Assembly (NCBI GenBank): GCA_050010535.1
Contig: JBEKKT010000009.1
Span: forward strand, 1 to 51,312
Direction of reading: 5' to 3'
DNA: 51,312 bases
Source of the DNA: JAJRAG01 sp050010535
GTDB lineage: Archaea; Thermoplasmatota; Thermoplasmata; Methanomassiliicoccales; JACIVX01
Shown here: piece after piece, positions 25,872 through 33,757 of the stretch
Layout: each line of letters begins with the position of its first letter
How positions within the stretch are numbered: position 1 is the first letter of the stretch
The notes under the pieces: model-generated
Databases searched by the model: none
What the model saw: the letters and a program-made list of their open reading frames with translations, nothing else
Told to the model about the DNA's origin: nothing
Made by a program: the position numbers and the translations under genes

Positions 25872-26330
25872 CTAATCACTCCCCTTCTTAGCGATCCACG
25901 CTGGATTCCCCATAACGACGGAATGCGGGGGCACGTCCTTCGTCACGACCGACCCAGCGCCGACCATCGCGCCCTCGCCAATAGTCACGCCGCATAATAT
26001 GACCGCTCCGGCCCCTATTGAAGACCCCTTCTTCACGAGCGTGGGCACGATCTCCCAGTAGCCAACGGCCCTGGGTCGAAGGTCATTTGTAAAGACCGCG
26101 TGAGGACCGACGAAAACCTCATCCTCGATCGTGACGCCAGATGGTATGAAAGCATAGGCCTCCACCTTGCACCTGTCTCCTATCTTGACTCCTTTCTGTA
26201 TTTCGCAGAATGCGGCGATCTTGCAGTCCTTTCCAATCGTACATCCGTAGAGATTGACGAAATCACGGATGATCGTCCCTTCGCCTATGACGCAATCCTC
26301 AATCGAATAGAACTTCGCCAAGAGCTTCAT
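25872..26330 (-). CDS. Hexapeptide N-acetyltransferase (WbpD/WlbB-like)
   Basis: A 152-residue left-handed beta-helix acyltransferase with repeating [LIV]-G-x4 units (YGCTIGKDCKI, VKIGDRCKVEAY, VTIGEGAMVGAGSVVTKDV). The C-terminal MGNPAWIAKKG is typical of sugar N-acetyltransferases. By analogy with WbpD it acetylates the 3-amino group of a UDP-2-acetamido-3-amino sugar using acetyl-CoA. It is the first gene of the three-gene operon that continues with the aminotransferase and the dehydrogenase. Confidence 0.88.
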   Translation of the reverse strand: MKLLAKFYSIEDCVIGEGTIIRDFVNLYGCTIGKDCKIAAFCEIQKGVKIGDRCKVEAYAFIPSGVTIEDEVFVGPHAVFTNDLRPRAVGYWEIVPTLVKKGSSIGAGAVILCGVTIGEGAMVGAGSVVTKDVPPHSVVMGNPAWIAKKGSD

Positions 26331-26354
26331 TTCCGGTGGAGTCGAACGTTATCT

Positions 26355-26365
26355 GGAAATTAATA
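26355..26365 (-). promoter_or_regulatory. TATA box for the acetyltransferase-aminotransferase-dehydrogenase operon
   Basis: AAGTATTAATT on the minus strand lies about 30 bases before the ATG at 26330. This predicts a nearly leaderless transcript. Confidence 0.5.
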
Positions 26366-26452
26366 CTTGTTGTTTCCCGGGCATGCCAGATGAAGCGACC
26401 TTTTTGGATGCCGAAATCGTGATAAGCACACTTTGTCATAACCCAGTCTGAA

Positions 26453-27241
26453 ATGCTCGTCAGCGTCGTCCTCAACATCATGAACGAGGAGAGGAACATC
26501 GCCGACCTCCTTGACAGCCTGGTTATCCAAGAGCCGCCTCTGGAGATAGTCATCATTGACGCCAAAAGCAAGGACATGACGCGGGAAGTCGTTCAACGAT
26601 ACGTCCAGGCGCATCCCTTTGTGAAGATGTATATACACTCAGGCAGCAGGGGCGATTGCACCAACTTCGGTATAGCACAAGCGAAGGGAGATGTCATCGC
26701 CTTCACCGGAGGGGACTGCATCGCGAACCCATTCTGGATAAGGGAGTTGAGGAAGAAGATCAAGGAGGGGGCGGACATCGTCGCGGGGAGGACGATAAAC
26801 TTGGGTCTGAAGGCTTGGGAAGAGCTCGAGCGGGTAGAGCTTTTCCACAGGGGTTACGACGTCTCATTCCCGAGCTGTAACATGGCGTTCAGGAGAGAAG
26901 TCATCGACCGGGTCGGCGGGTTTGATACGTGGTTTATCACAGCCGAGGACATCGACCTGAACTTCAGAGCGGTCGAGACCGGGTTCAGCATTAGATACTG
27001 TCCTGACGCGATCATATATCACAGGACGAAGGCTACCATATATGGATTCTTCAAGCAGGCATTCTGGAACGGGGTTGGGAGGAAACAGCTCACACTCAAA
27101 CACGGGCGATTGTGGTCCTCTTACGATCCTGTCAGAATGTTCAAACAGAAGTTTAACGCCTGGTCCCTTCTGCGTCTCGTGTGCGCCCTGGGAGGTTACG
27201 TCGGGTTCAAGCTCTTCGGCGAGAAAAGAGCCAACAGGTAA
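26453..27241 (+). CDS. Glycosyltransferase family 2
   Basis: A GT-A glycosyltransferase of 262 residues. It opens with VSVVLNIMNEERNIADLLDSL and VIIDAKSKDMT, has the DxD-like GGDCIANPFW, and the acceptor-side motif TAEDIDLNFRAVETG. The C-terminal 60 residues are basic and moderately hydrophobic (LLRLVCALGGYVGFKLF), perhaps a membrane-associated helix. It is divergent from the sugar operon. The donor is unknown. Confidence 0.87.
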   Translation: MLVSVVLNIMNEERNIADLLDSLVIQEPPLEIVIIDAKSKDMTREVVQRYVQAHPFVKMYIHSGSRGDCTNFGIAQAKGDVIAFTGGDCIANPFWIRELRKKIKEGADIVAGRTINLGLKAWEELERVELFHRGYDVSFPSCNMAFRREVIDRVGGFDTWFITAEDIDLNFRAVETGFSIRYCPDAIIYHRTKATIYGFFKQAFWNGVGRKQLTLKHGRLWSSYDPVRMFKQKFNAWSLLRLVCALGGYVGFKLFGEKRANR

Positions 27242-27311
27242 GTGGCAGCCAGGAGCTGAGGATAAGTTCTATTATACCTGGCAGCGTTTACTCGCTCAGG
27301 TGGTGTAGGGA

Positions 27312-27998
27312 CTGAACGTATCGATCATCATCCCCACGATGAACGAGGAAGAATCCATCGGCAGCGTTCTGGACGAGATACACAAATCGATGAAGGGGAG
27401 TGGCCTCGAGTACGAGATACTGGTCGTCGACACAGAGTCGAAGGACAGAACAAGGGTTATCTCGACGGAAAAGGGAGCGATCGTCGTGGAAGAGCCACAT
27501 AGGGGATACGGCAGGGCGTACAAGACAGGGTTCGAGAGAGCGGGCGGGGACATCATCGCGACCCTCGACGCCGACTGCACCTATCCCGCAGAGGAAATAC
27601 CGCGCCTGTGCCGAATGATTCTCGAGGAGAACCTGGATTTCATAACGACTGACAGGTTCGGGAAGATGGACGAACGCGCGATGAGCGCAAAGCATCGATT
27701 CGGGAACTGGGTCCTCACGACCGCTACGAACATTCTATTCAGGGTCAGACTGAAGGACTCGCAGAGTGGGATGTGGGTGTTCAGGAAGGATTGCCTACAA
27801 AGACTGAATGTTAACAACGACGGCATGCCATTCTCGGAGGAGATGAAGATCGAGGCGTTCAAGAAGGTGCACTCAAGAGAGGTTCCGATCCACTATAGGC
27901 AAAGGGTCGGCGACGTCAAGCTCTCCTCCTGGAAAGACGGGAGGAAGAATCTGGCGTTCCTGCTGAAGAAGCGTTTCTCTATCGGTCGCGCTCGATGA
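27312..27998 (+). CDS. Dolichyl-phosphate sugar transferase-like GT2 (DPMS/AglJ type), probable CTG start
   Basis: A soluble GT-A enzyme of about 228 residues resembling dolichol-phosphate mannose synthases and archaeal enzymes that charge the lipid carrier for N-glycosylation. Motifs are VSIIIPTMNEEESIGSVLDE, LVVDTESKDRT, and ATLDADCTYPAEEIPRL with the metal-binding DADC. The first in-frame ATG (27339) would remove the conserved VSIIIPT strand. The only earlier candidate after the in-frame TAG is CTG at 27312, which has GGTGG about eight bases upstream. The gene has no C-terminal membrane helices. Its 3' end overlaps the convergent glycosylase gene by 20 bases. Confidence 0.82.
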   Translation: MNVSIIIPTMNEEESIGSVLDEIHKSMKGSGLEYEILVVDTESKDRTRVISTEKGAIVVEEPHRGYGRAYKTGFERAGGDIIATLDADCTYPAEEIPRLCRMILEENLDFITTDRFGKMDERAMSAKHRFGNWVLTTATNILFRVRLKDSQSGMWVFRKDCLQRLNVNNDGMPFSEEMKIEAFKKVHSREVPIHYRQRVGDVKLSSWKDGRKNLAFLLKKRFSIGRAR

Positions 27999-28518
27999 GT
28001 CGCTTCGCGATCCGGATGCTCTCTTGGAGGCTCTCCCTGGCCTTGACATTGAAAAGGCAAGCAGCAGGGTGGTATGATGGCAGGACCTCCACGATATTGC
28101 CGCAGACCTGGACCTCCCTGACAATGTTGGCCTCCTCTTTTAGCTTGACGTCCTTTCCGAGGAGGTTTCTGCAGGCGATCTTTCCCATCGCCACAACGAG
28201 CCGCCTTCCTTCGATTTCCTGTTCCAAGTAGGGGAAGCAGGCCGCCATCTCTTCCTTCGCTGGATTCCTGTTCCTCGGGGGCCTGCACTTCACGGTGTTC
28301 GTGATCATTATCGTGCTTCTGTCAAGACCCTCTGCCTGCGTGAGCCTGTCGAGCATCTTGCCAGCTCGTCCGACGAACGGTCTCCCAGCTAGATCCTCCT
28401 TCTCTCCCGGGGCTTCGCCGATAAAGCATACGATAGATTCCAGATTGCCATCGGGAGGAACCACCTGCGTCCTCGATTTGTTCAGAACGCATCGCGTGCA
28501 ATGGAGGTCCGTCTTCAT
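27979..28518 (-). CDS. Uracil-DNA glycosylase, family 4
   Basis: Removes uracil from deaminated DNA. The 179-residue protein has the four cysteines of the family-4 iron-sulfur cluster (LHCTRC, NTVKC, AACFPYL), the catalytic GEAPGEKED, and the DNA-binding SYHPAA motif. It starts one base after the orotate phosphoribosyltransferase stop in a minus-strand operon with pyrE and carS. The 3' end overlaps the convergent GT2. Confidence 0.94.
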   Translation of the reverse strand: MKTDLHCTRCVLNKSRTQVVPPDGNLESIVCFIGEAPGEKEDLAGRPFVGRAGKMLDRLTQAEGLDRSTIMITNTVKCRPPRNRNPAKEEMAACFPYLEQEIEGRRLVVAMGKIACRNLLGKDVKLKEEANIVREVQVCGNIVEVLPSYHPAACLFNVKARESLQESIRIAKRLIERDR

Positions 28519-28519
28519 C

Positions 28520-29050
28520 TCAGGCCCCCAGCAGATCGCGGGCAGTCAGCAATGATAGCAACCGAACGTTCATCTCTTTCAACTTCTCCATGCCGCCTTC
28601 CTGCCTGTCGATGACCGCCAGGACCGTCTCGACTACGGCTCCCTCGTTTCGAAGTATCGTTATGGAATCGGCAACGGATCCGGCAGAGGTTATCACGTCC
28701 TCAACGACCAGGACCCTCTCTTCCTTGTCCAGAGCCCCCTCGATTGGCTTTCCAGTGCCATGGTCCCTCTTCTCCCTCCTCACCATCACGTACGGCACTT
28801 TCGTCTCGAGGGAGAGAGCGACCGCCAGCGGGATCGAACCGAGTACAACGCCGGCGATCTTGTCGAACCTAACACCCGCCGTCGAGAGCATCCTCGACAT
28901 CTCCTGAGCAATCACAGCAAGGACGGCCGGGTCTGTACTCGCCTTCTTGATGTCGATATAGTATGGGCTCCGTTTTCCCGATGACAGTACAAAATCCCCG
29001 TAGGTCAGGGCCCCGCCGTTCTTCAGTGATTCCTTGACCCTCGCATTCAT
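28520..29050 (-). CDS. pyrE: Orotate phosphoribosyltransferase
   Basis: Converts orotate and PRPP to orotidine-5'-phosphate in pyrimidine synthesis. The PRPP-binding motif is VLVVEDVITSAGSV, and the N-terminal FVLSSGKRSPYYID segment and central VPYVMVRREKRDHG flexible loop are characteristic. From the ATG at 29050 (behind GGTGAG) the protein has 176 residues. An upstream ATG at 29068 would overlap carS and adds a poorly conserved tail. Gene order carS-pyrE-UDG suggests one transcript. Confidence 0.95.
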   Translation of the reverse strand: MNARVKESLKNGGALTYGDFVLSSGKRSPYYIDIKKASTDPAVLAVIAQEMSRMLSTAGVRFDKIAGVVLGSIPLAVALSLETKVPYVMVRREKRDHGTGKPIEGALDKEERVLVVEDVITSAGSVADSITILRNEGAVVETVLAVIDRQEGGMEKLKEMNVRLLSLLTARDLLGA

Positions 29051-29054
29051 GCTC

Positions 29055-29618
29055 TCACCATGGTACATCCTTCTTCCCTGTCTTGTAACCTATGATGTTC
29101 ACCGCCCTGTGCAGGATCGGGACGGCTACTAGAAAGACGATTAAAGCGATGATGTGATCGCCCTCGATGAAGTTCCTGATGAACCAATCTGGAAAGAGCA
29201 ACAGGACAAGAATTATCGAGCCGACAGAGAAGTTGTATTGGTCGAGCACCGGCGCCTTCGCACCTTTCTCTATTCCCAGCCTCCTCTTGATGAAGGATCC
29301 GCCAAGATCGCCGAGCAGCGAGCCTAGCGAAAGGGCGAGTATCACGCCAACGTTCCATGGACAATTGCCGAACCCCCAGAAGTTCACTGGGTCGAAGGGG
29401 TAGGCGATGAGGAGAAGGATGATTCCGAAGGAGACGCCGGCGGACGCGCCTCCGATCAGGCCTGACCAGGTCTTGCCGTCTCCGAAGATCCGCTTGCCCT
29501 TCCAACTCCTGCCGAAATCTATCGGACCCCCGCCCCCGAACACTACGGCGGCGGAGTTCGGCAGCAGCGACGGCAGCATGAGCCAAAGGCCGCTCAGCGC
29601 TATCCACACCAATTCCAT
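29055..29618 (-). CDS. carS: CDP-archaeol synthase (CarS)
   Basis: Integral membrane enzyme that activates 2,3-di-O-geranylgeranylglyceryl phosphate with CTP to CDP-archaeol, the branch point of archaeal phospholipids. The signature NSAAVVFGGGGPIDFGRSW and GKRIFGDGKTWSGLIGG are present, plus SLLGDLGGSFIKRRLGI and DQYNF. Five or so hydrophobic segments span 187 residues. It begins at the ATG 29618, 58 bases after the XPD-type helicase gene, and runs into pyrE four bases before its start. Confidence 0.95.
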   Translation of the reverse strand: MELVWIALSGLWLMLPSLLPNSAAVVFGGGGPIDFGRSWKGKRIFGDGKTWSGLIGGASAGVSFGIILLLIAYPFDPVNFWGFGNCPWNVGVILALSLGSLLGDLGGSFIKRRLGIEKGAKAPVLDQYNFSVGSIILVLLLFPDWFIRNFIEGDHIIALIVFLVAVPILHRAVNIIGYKTGKKDVPW

Positions 29619-29676
29619 CGGCGGTTGATTCAGCGGGGCAATTAAGTACTTTTCGCAGATCCCGATGATTGATCGC

Positions 29677-31575
29677 TCATGCCTTCCTTTCCTTGAAGAA
29701 GTTGATCAGGTCCGCGGACAAATCTGTCGACTGGACCAGGTCAATGCGATCGGCGAATTGCTTCGCCCGCCTGTCTAGGATCACCGCGGCCCCCACGTCC
29801 GTTTCGTTCCTGATCAGCCTTCCGATCGCCTGCTGCATTCTCCTGCAGGCGGGGGCTCGGACAGTGTACTCCCACCCCTTCCCGAACTTCATTTCGTAGT
29901 AGTGGAGCAGTGATCTCTGCTTCGCCGTCGGTTTTGGGTACGGGACGCCAGCGATCACTGCGACCTCGAGTTCCCTGTCCGGGAAGTCGAGACCCTCGCT
30001 TATGCGCCCTCCCATGACGGCGAACAGGACCGCCCCCTTCGGACCGCTCTCCCTGAATCTGGTAACGGTCTCCATCAAGTCCATCTGGGGCATGCCTTTC
30101 TCTTCGATGTGGACCTTCCTCCGTATCCTCAGGAGGACACCGTCGGAAAGTAGCCTGTCTATGAGGCTGTGGGATGGAAAGAAGAAGACCGTGTTCTTGT
30201 CCAGCAGGTTCGACGTCATCACCACGTAGTCCTCCAGACGAGGGATGATCCTCTCGTCCTGCGTGATATCCTCATACTTCGTGGTCACATCCTCCACAAA
30301 GAATATTCTTCTGTTATCTTCAGGGAAGGGAGGGGGGAATGACTTCGCCGGGGTCTCGCAAGGGAGACCGATCGAGTCGCGGTACTCGTTCAAAGGGGAA
30401 AGCGTGCCGGACATGTGCACCGACCCGCCACATTCTAGAAGGAAGGAAGTGGCCAGGGAAGGATCAAGGCAGTAGCCTTCGAACATTGGATTGTCCCCTC
30501 CGATTATGAGCTTTACATAGCACGTATCGTCCAAGTTCATCCAGAAGTTCAAGAACGACCCCAAAGAGAAGATGTATGATCTCGGCAGCCGTCCCATCTC
30601 CTTCCTCTTCTCCCTGATTATCTCCCCGTGCGTCATGAGTGCCTTCGCCGCCAGAATGATAGATCTGGAGGTGGCCGTGAAAGACTGCATGAGACTCTCC
30701 TCCAGGAAAGCCGGCGGGATCAGTCCGTCGTCATCGATGAGGTATTCTGTGACCGCATTGTCGATGCTCTTCTCGATCTGAGCCACTATGTCTAAGATGC
30801 TGGCTCCGTTCATGACCTCCGGATCTCCGTACTCATCCACTTCCTTTCCAACGAGAGTCATAAGCTTGCGCGACAGGTCGATGGTCTTCGTTTCCCTGGC
30901 GTATTCCGGAAGGTTGTGGGCCTCGTCCACGACTACGACCGTCCCCTCCAATGGCACTGCGAGCCAATCCAAGAGGGAGTTCCTGATGAAGGGAACGAAG
31001 AAGTAAGCATACGGAGCGGTGACGACATTCGCGAGCGGCACCAGCTCCTTCGTCAGCTCGTACGGGCAGATGCCTTTCCCGTCGCAGTACTTGACGAACT
31101 CCTCTACGGTCGGGAGCTCCCTCCTGCAGTACGCCTCCACCTCATCGAAACCTGTCGAGATCGTGTCCTCGTAGAACCTGCAACCACCGTCCTGACCCGC
31201 CACCGTCCTGCGCTTCTTCTCTCCGCAGAGCTTCGAGAGCTCCTCCGGGTTGCCACCCCTGAGTTCTGGGTCCCGTCGGACAAGGGGGCAGGTGCTCTGC
31301 CTGCCCTGGATGCCGATTCCGAACACTCGACGTTTCGTCGAGATGCTGCGCAATTCCTCGATGACCTGACGCTGCTGGGAGTTCGTGCGGGTAAGGTATA
31401 CGACCTTCCTCCCGTCCTTCAGGACCTCTTGGAGGCAGCCGACCAGCACGCAGACGGTCTTGCCAGTCCCTGTCCCGCTCTCAAGGATCAGGTGCCTCCG
31501 ACTCCTCACTGCACCTGAGACCAACTCGACGAGTTCCTTCTGGTTCGTCCTCGGAGGATAGGGGAAGAAGTCCAT
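29677..31575 (-). CDS. xpd: XPD/Rad3-family DNA helicase
   Basis: A 5'-3' superfamily 2 helicase of 632 residues with an iron-sulfur cluster. Walker A is ESGTGTGKT near residue 33. The four cluster cysteines are STCPLV, KLCGEKK, GGCRFYED and GICPYEL. The DEAH box is VVVDEAHN. HD2 motifs include VHMSGTLSPL, FFFPSHSL, GRISEGLDFPD and QAIGRLIRNE. Archaeal homologues act in repair of bulky damage, though nucleotide excision repair is incompletely understood in archaea. It is followed by carS. Confidence 0.94.
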   Translation of the reverse strand: MDFFPYPPRTNQKELVELVSGAVRSRRHLILESGTGTGKTVCVLVGCLQEVLKDGRKVVYLTRTNSQQRQVIEELRSISTKRRVFGIGIQGRQSTCPLVRRDPELRGGNPEELSKLCGEKKRRTVAGQDGGCRFYEDTISTGFDEVEAYCRRELPTVEEFVKYCDGKGICPYELTKELVPLANVVTAPYAYFFVPFIRNSLLDWLAVPLEGTVVVVDEAHNLPEYARETKTIDLSRKLMTLVGKEVDEYGDPEVMNGASILDIVAQIEKSIDNAVTEYLIDDDGLIPPAFLEESLMQSFTATSRSIILAAKALMTHGEIIREKRKEMGRLPRSYIFSLGSFLNFWMNLDDTCYVKLIIGGDNPMFEGYCLDPSLATSFLLECGGSVHMSGTLSPLNEYRDSIGLPCETPAKSFPPPFPEDNRRIFFVEDVTTKYEDITQDERIIPRLEDYVVMTSNLLDKNTVFFFPSHSLIDRLLSDGVLLRIRRKVHIEEKGMPQMDLMETVTRFRESGPKGAVLFAVMGGRISEGLDFPDRELEVAVIAGVPYPKPTAKQRSLLHYYEMKFGKGWEYTVRAPACRRMQQAIGRLIRNETDVGAAVILDRRAKQFADRIDLVQSTDLSADLINFFKERKA

Positions 31576-31607
31576 CCGACAGACTAAACGTGTCTAACTG
31601 AATATCC

Positions 31608-31627
31608 TTTCGCCGGGATTGGCGAAA
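31608..31627 (-). promoter_or_regulatory. Hairpin between the unknown gene and the XPD gene
   Basis: TTTCGCC and GGCGAAA form 7-base arms around a six-base loop, in the 122-base gap. It may end transcription of the upstream minus-strand gene or act near the helicase start site; a TATA-like GTTCTATACC lies just upstream at about 31634-31643. Confidence 0.4.
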
Positions 31628-31697
31628 ATGGAAATGGTATAGAACGAGAGAACCACGCAGAACATACAGGAGACTAGAGAAGACGATACAAACGGTT

Positions 31698-32105
31698 TCA
31701 AGCTCTTTGCCAGATATCCTCGGGGACCTCATCATAGACGGAATCGATCACGCCCTGCGCACGCCTGTTCGAACCGTTCATCTTGATCAACTCAAATATC
31801 CTTTCCTTTCGGAACAGCCAGTAGTGGATCCTCCACTCGCGACCGTCGTACAGGGTTGTCTCCTCACGCTCTGTCGTCAAGATCCCGGAATCCTCGAGCA
31901 TATAGAACGCGTCTCTGTCCTCTGGTTCAAGAATATTGTCGATGATTCTCTCGCTATAACCGAAGAAGTTCATTACGTGTCGTGCCATCGCCTTGGCCTG
32001 CTCTTCCGGCATTCCAGTCCTATCAATGCTGTTCCTGATGGCGTAAGTGAGATCCTCGACGGTGAGGGTCGAGGTTGTGCCATTGTGACCATTGTCATGC
32101 GACAT
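31698..32105 (-). CDS. Uncharacterised archaeal protein (possible DUF6015-type)
   Basis: A 135-residue acidic, soluble protein with no membrane segment or catalytic motif that I recognise. The N-terminal tail is rich in His, Asn, Gly and Thr. A helical region follows (LTVEDLTYAIRNSIDRTGM), and the C-terminal half holds ILTTEREETTLYDGREWRIHYW, which looks like the wing of a winged-helix domain followed by a C-terminal helix. It may correspond to DUF6015, recalled from memory and not verified. The ATG at 32105 is preferred; a TTG at 32141 would add 12 residues. A TATA box lies upstream. Confidence 0.65.
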   Translation of the reverse strand: MSHDNGHNGTTSTLTVEDLTYAIRNSIDRTGMPEEQAKAMARHVMNFFGYSERIIDNILEPEDRDAFYMLEDSGILTTEREETTLYDGREWRIHYWLFRKERIFELIKMNGSNRRAQGVIDSVYDEVPEDIWQRA

Positions 32106-32183
32106 TACAAATTCGCTCCATCTCACTTTTACGGTTCTCAAAACCTCTAGGGTTTGAATAGCATTGTTTGATTCAGAATGACG

Positions 32184-32194
32184 CTATTTAAAGG
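32184..32194 (-). promoter_or_regulatory. TATA box for the uncharacterised gene ending at 31698
   Basis: CCTTTAAATAG on the minus strand. It predicts a start near 32160 and a leader of about 55 nt. The rest of the divergent region to 32317 is A/T-rich, with GGAGG just before the plus-strand gene. Confidence 0.5.
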
Positions 32195-32317
32195 TTTTGC
32201 CACAAAGGTCCGCTCGAATTTGAGGGGTTTACTAGTATCCTTCATAATTCGCTAATTCACCACTATATCACCATATTCTTCTATGAGAAATGTCCAATTA
32301 CTAATGGAGGAGAGTGC

Positions 32318-32611
32318 ATGATTGCCGAATTCAGCATCATCCCAATAGGAAAGGGAGAGAGCCTTAGCCCATACGTCGCAGAGTGTCTAAGGATCGTCAG
32401 AGCAAGCGGACTGAGTTACCAGTTCACGTCGATGGGTACGATCCTAGAGGGCGATTTCGATGAGGTGATGAAGGTCATAGCCGAGTGCCACAAGAAGTTG
32501 AAGGGAATGTCGAACAGGGTGTCGACCACCATCAAGATCGACGACCGGACCGGAAGCAAGGACGAGATACACCGGAAGACCATGAGTGTGGAGAAGAGAC
32601 TCGCATGTTGA
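32318..32611 (+). CDS. MTH1187/YkoF-type thiamine-binding protein (UPF0045)
   Basis: A 97-residue ferredoxin-like alpha/beta protein of the MTH1187 family, which forms tetramers and in some members binds thiamine or its precursors. The segments IAEFSIIPIGKGESLSPYV and GLSYQFTSMGTILEGDFDEV are typical. GGAGGAG ends 5 bases before the ATG. It stands alone between a divergent unknown gene and the convergent epimerase gene, so context adds nothing to its role. Confidence 0.85.
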   Translation: MIAEFSIIPIGKGESLSPYVAECLRIVRASGLSYQFTSMGTILEGDFDEVMKVIAECHKKLKGMSNRVSTTIKIDDRTGSKDEIHRKTMSVEKRLAC

Positions 32612-32624
32612 GATTCCTAGCAAC

Positions 32625-33695
32625 CTAGCCAAGCCCCTTGCCTTCGATGCACTTCACGATCCGTTTCGCGACGTCGACGTCTCCGTAACTCGTCTTCCTA
32701 GGCCCACCGGGTCTCGGAAACGCCAATGCATCCAGGATCTTGGCCGTGTCGGTTCCGACCAGAGTGTTCCACCCCTCGGCGACGGTCTCTTCCCACTCAG
32801 TCTCCTCTCTGATCGTCACGCATGGAACCCCGAAGAAGTATGCCTCCTTCTGCACCCCTCCCGAGTCGGTCATTATGACCCGCGCATAACGCTCCAATGC
32901 CGCGAATGCCATGAAATTGAGGGGCGGCAGGATTTGAACGCGCTTCGCTGACTCCAAGCCCGAAAACATGTTCCAGGCTCTCAGGTTCTTAGCCGTCCTG
33001 GGATGCAGTGGAAGGACAACGGTCCCCCTATGCGAGAGAATCGCATCGACGATCGATTTCATCCTGGCCTGGGAGTCTGCGTTCTCCTGCCTGTGTATCG
33101 TCGCAAGAACATACTCTCCCCTGACCAGTCCATACGTCTGAAGAACGTGCTCGTCCAGCCTCGGCTGAATCCCGATCAGGCACTGAATCATCGTGTCTCC
33201 GACCACGTGGACGCCTGACGTGATCCCTTCCTTGGCGAGGTTCTCTGCCGCCAATCGACTGGGGCAGAGAAGCATGGAAGACACATGGTCGGTCAACACC
33301 CGATTCAGTTCTTCTGGCATATCCTTTCGGTACGACCTCAGGCCCGCCTCGACGTGGATCACAGGGATGCACATCTTCGCCGCAGCCAGCGCACCCGCCA
33401 AGGTAGAGTTGGTGTCGCCGAAGACAAGCACGAGGTCTGGCCTTTCCTTGATCAGTACCTGCTCCAACGCTACGAGCATCCTACTGGTCTGCACGGCGTG
33501 CGATGCCGACCCGACACCAAGCACGTAGTCGGGTCTAGGTATCTTCAACTCCTCGAAGAACACCTGGCTCATCTCATAATCGTAATGCTGTCCAGTGTGA
33601 ATGACGATATGGTCGTGGGATCTCGATATCTCTGAATGCAGTGGTGCGATCTTTATGAACTGCGGACGCGCACCGACGACGGAAGCTACCTTCAT
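32625..33695 (-). CDS. wecB: UDP-N-acetylglucosamine 2-epimerase family (WecB/WbpI-like)
   Basis: Non-hydrolysing C2 epimerase that interconverts UDP-GlcNAc and UDP-ManNAc, or the diacetamido uronate forms in WbpI-type enzymes. Key segments are VVGARPQFIK, HTGQHYDYEMS, FGDTNSTLAGALAA, HVEAGLRSY and DSGGVQKEAYFFGVPCVT followed by REETEWEET. The 356-residue length is normal. It starts at ATG 33695, downstream of serA, 62 bases from the serA stop, and points away from the sugar operon at 23.8-26.3 kb. Which of the two substrates it prefers is not visible. Confidence 0.92.
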   Translation of the reverse strand: MKVASVVGARPQFIKIAPLHSEISRSHDHIVIHTGQHYDYEMSQVFFEELKIPRPDYVLGVGSASHAVQTSRMLVALEQVLIKERPDLVLVFGDTNSTLAGALAAAKMCIPVIHVEAGLRSYRKDMPEELNRVLTDHVSSMLLCPSRLAAENLAKEGITSGVHVVGDTMIQCLIGIQPRLDEHVLQTYGLVRGEYVLATIHRQENADSQARMKSIVDAILSHRGTVVLPLHPRTAKNLRAWNMFSGLESAKRVQILPPLNFMAFAALERYARVIMTDSGGVQKEAYFFGVPCVTIREETEWEETVAEGWNTLVGTDTAKILDALAFPRPGGPRKTSYGDVDVAKRIVKCIEGKGLG

Positions 33696-33757
33696 TCGCG
33701 GCCAAGAGCGTCGTCCACGTATTACACATTTTCCAAGGTATGAGATTTATCCAAATG

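Noticed and set aside
32929..32940. GGATTTGAACG resembling the T-arm of a tRNA in reverse
   Set aside because: It lies inside the WecB reading frame and no acceptor, D-arm or anticodon arm can be built around it.
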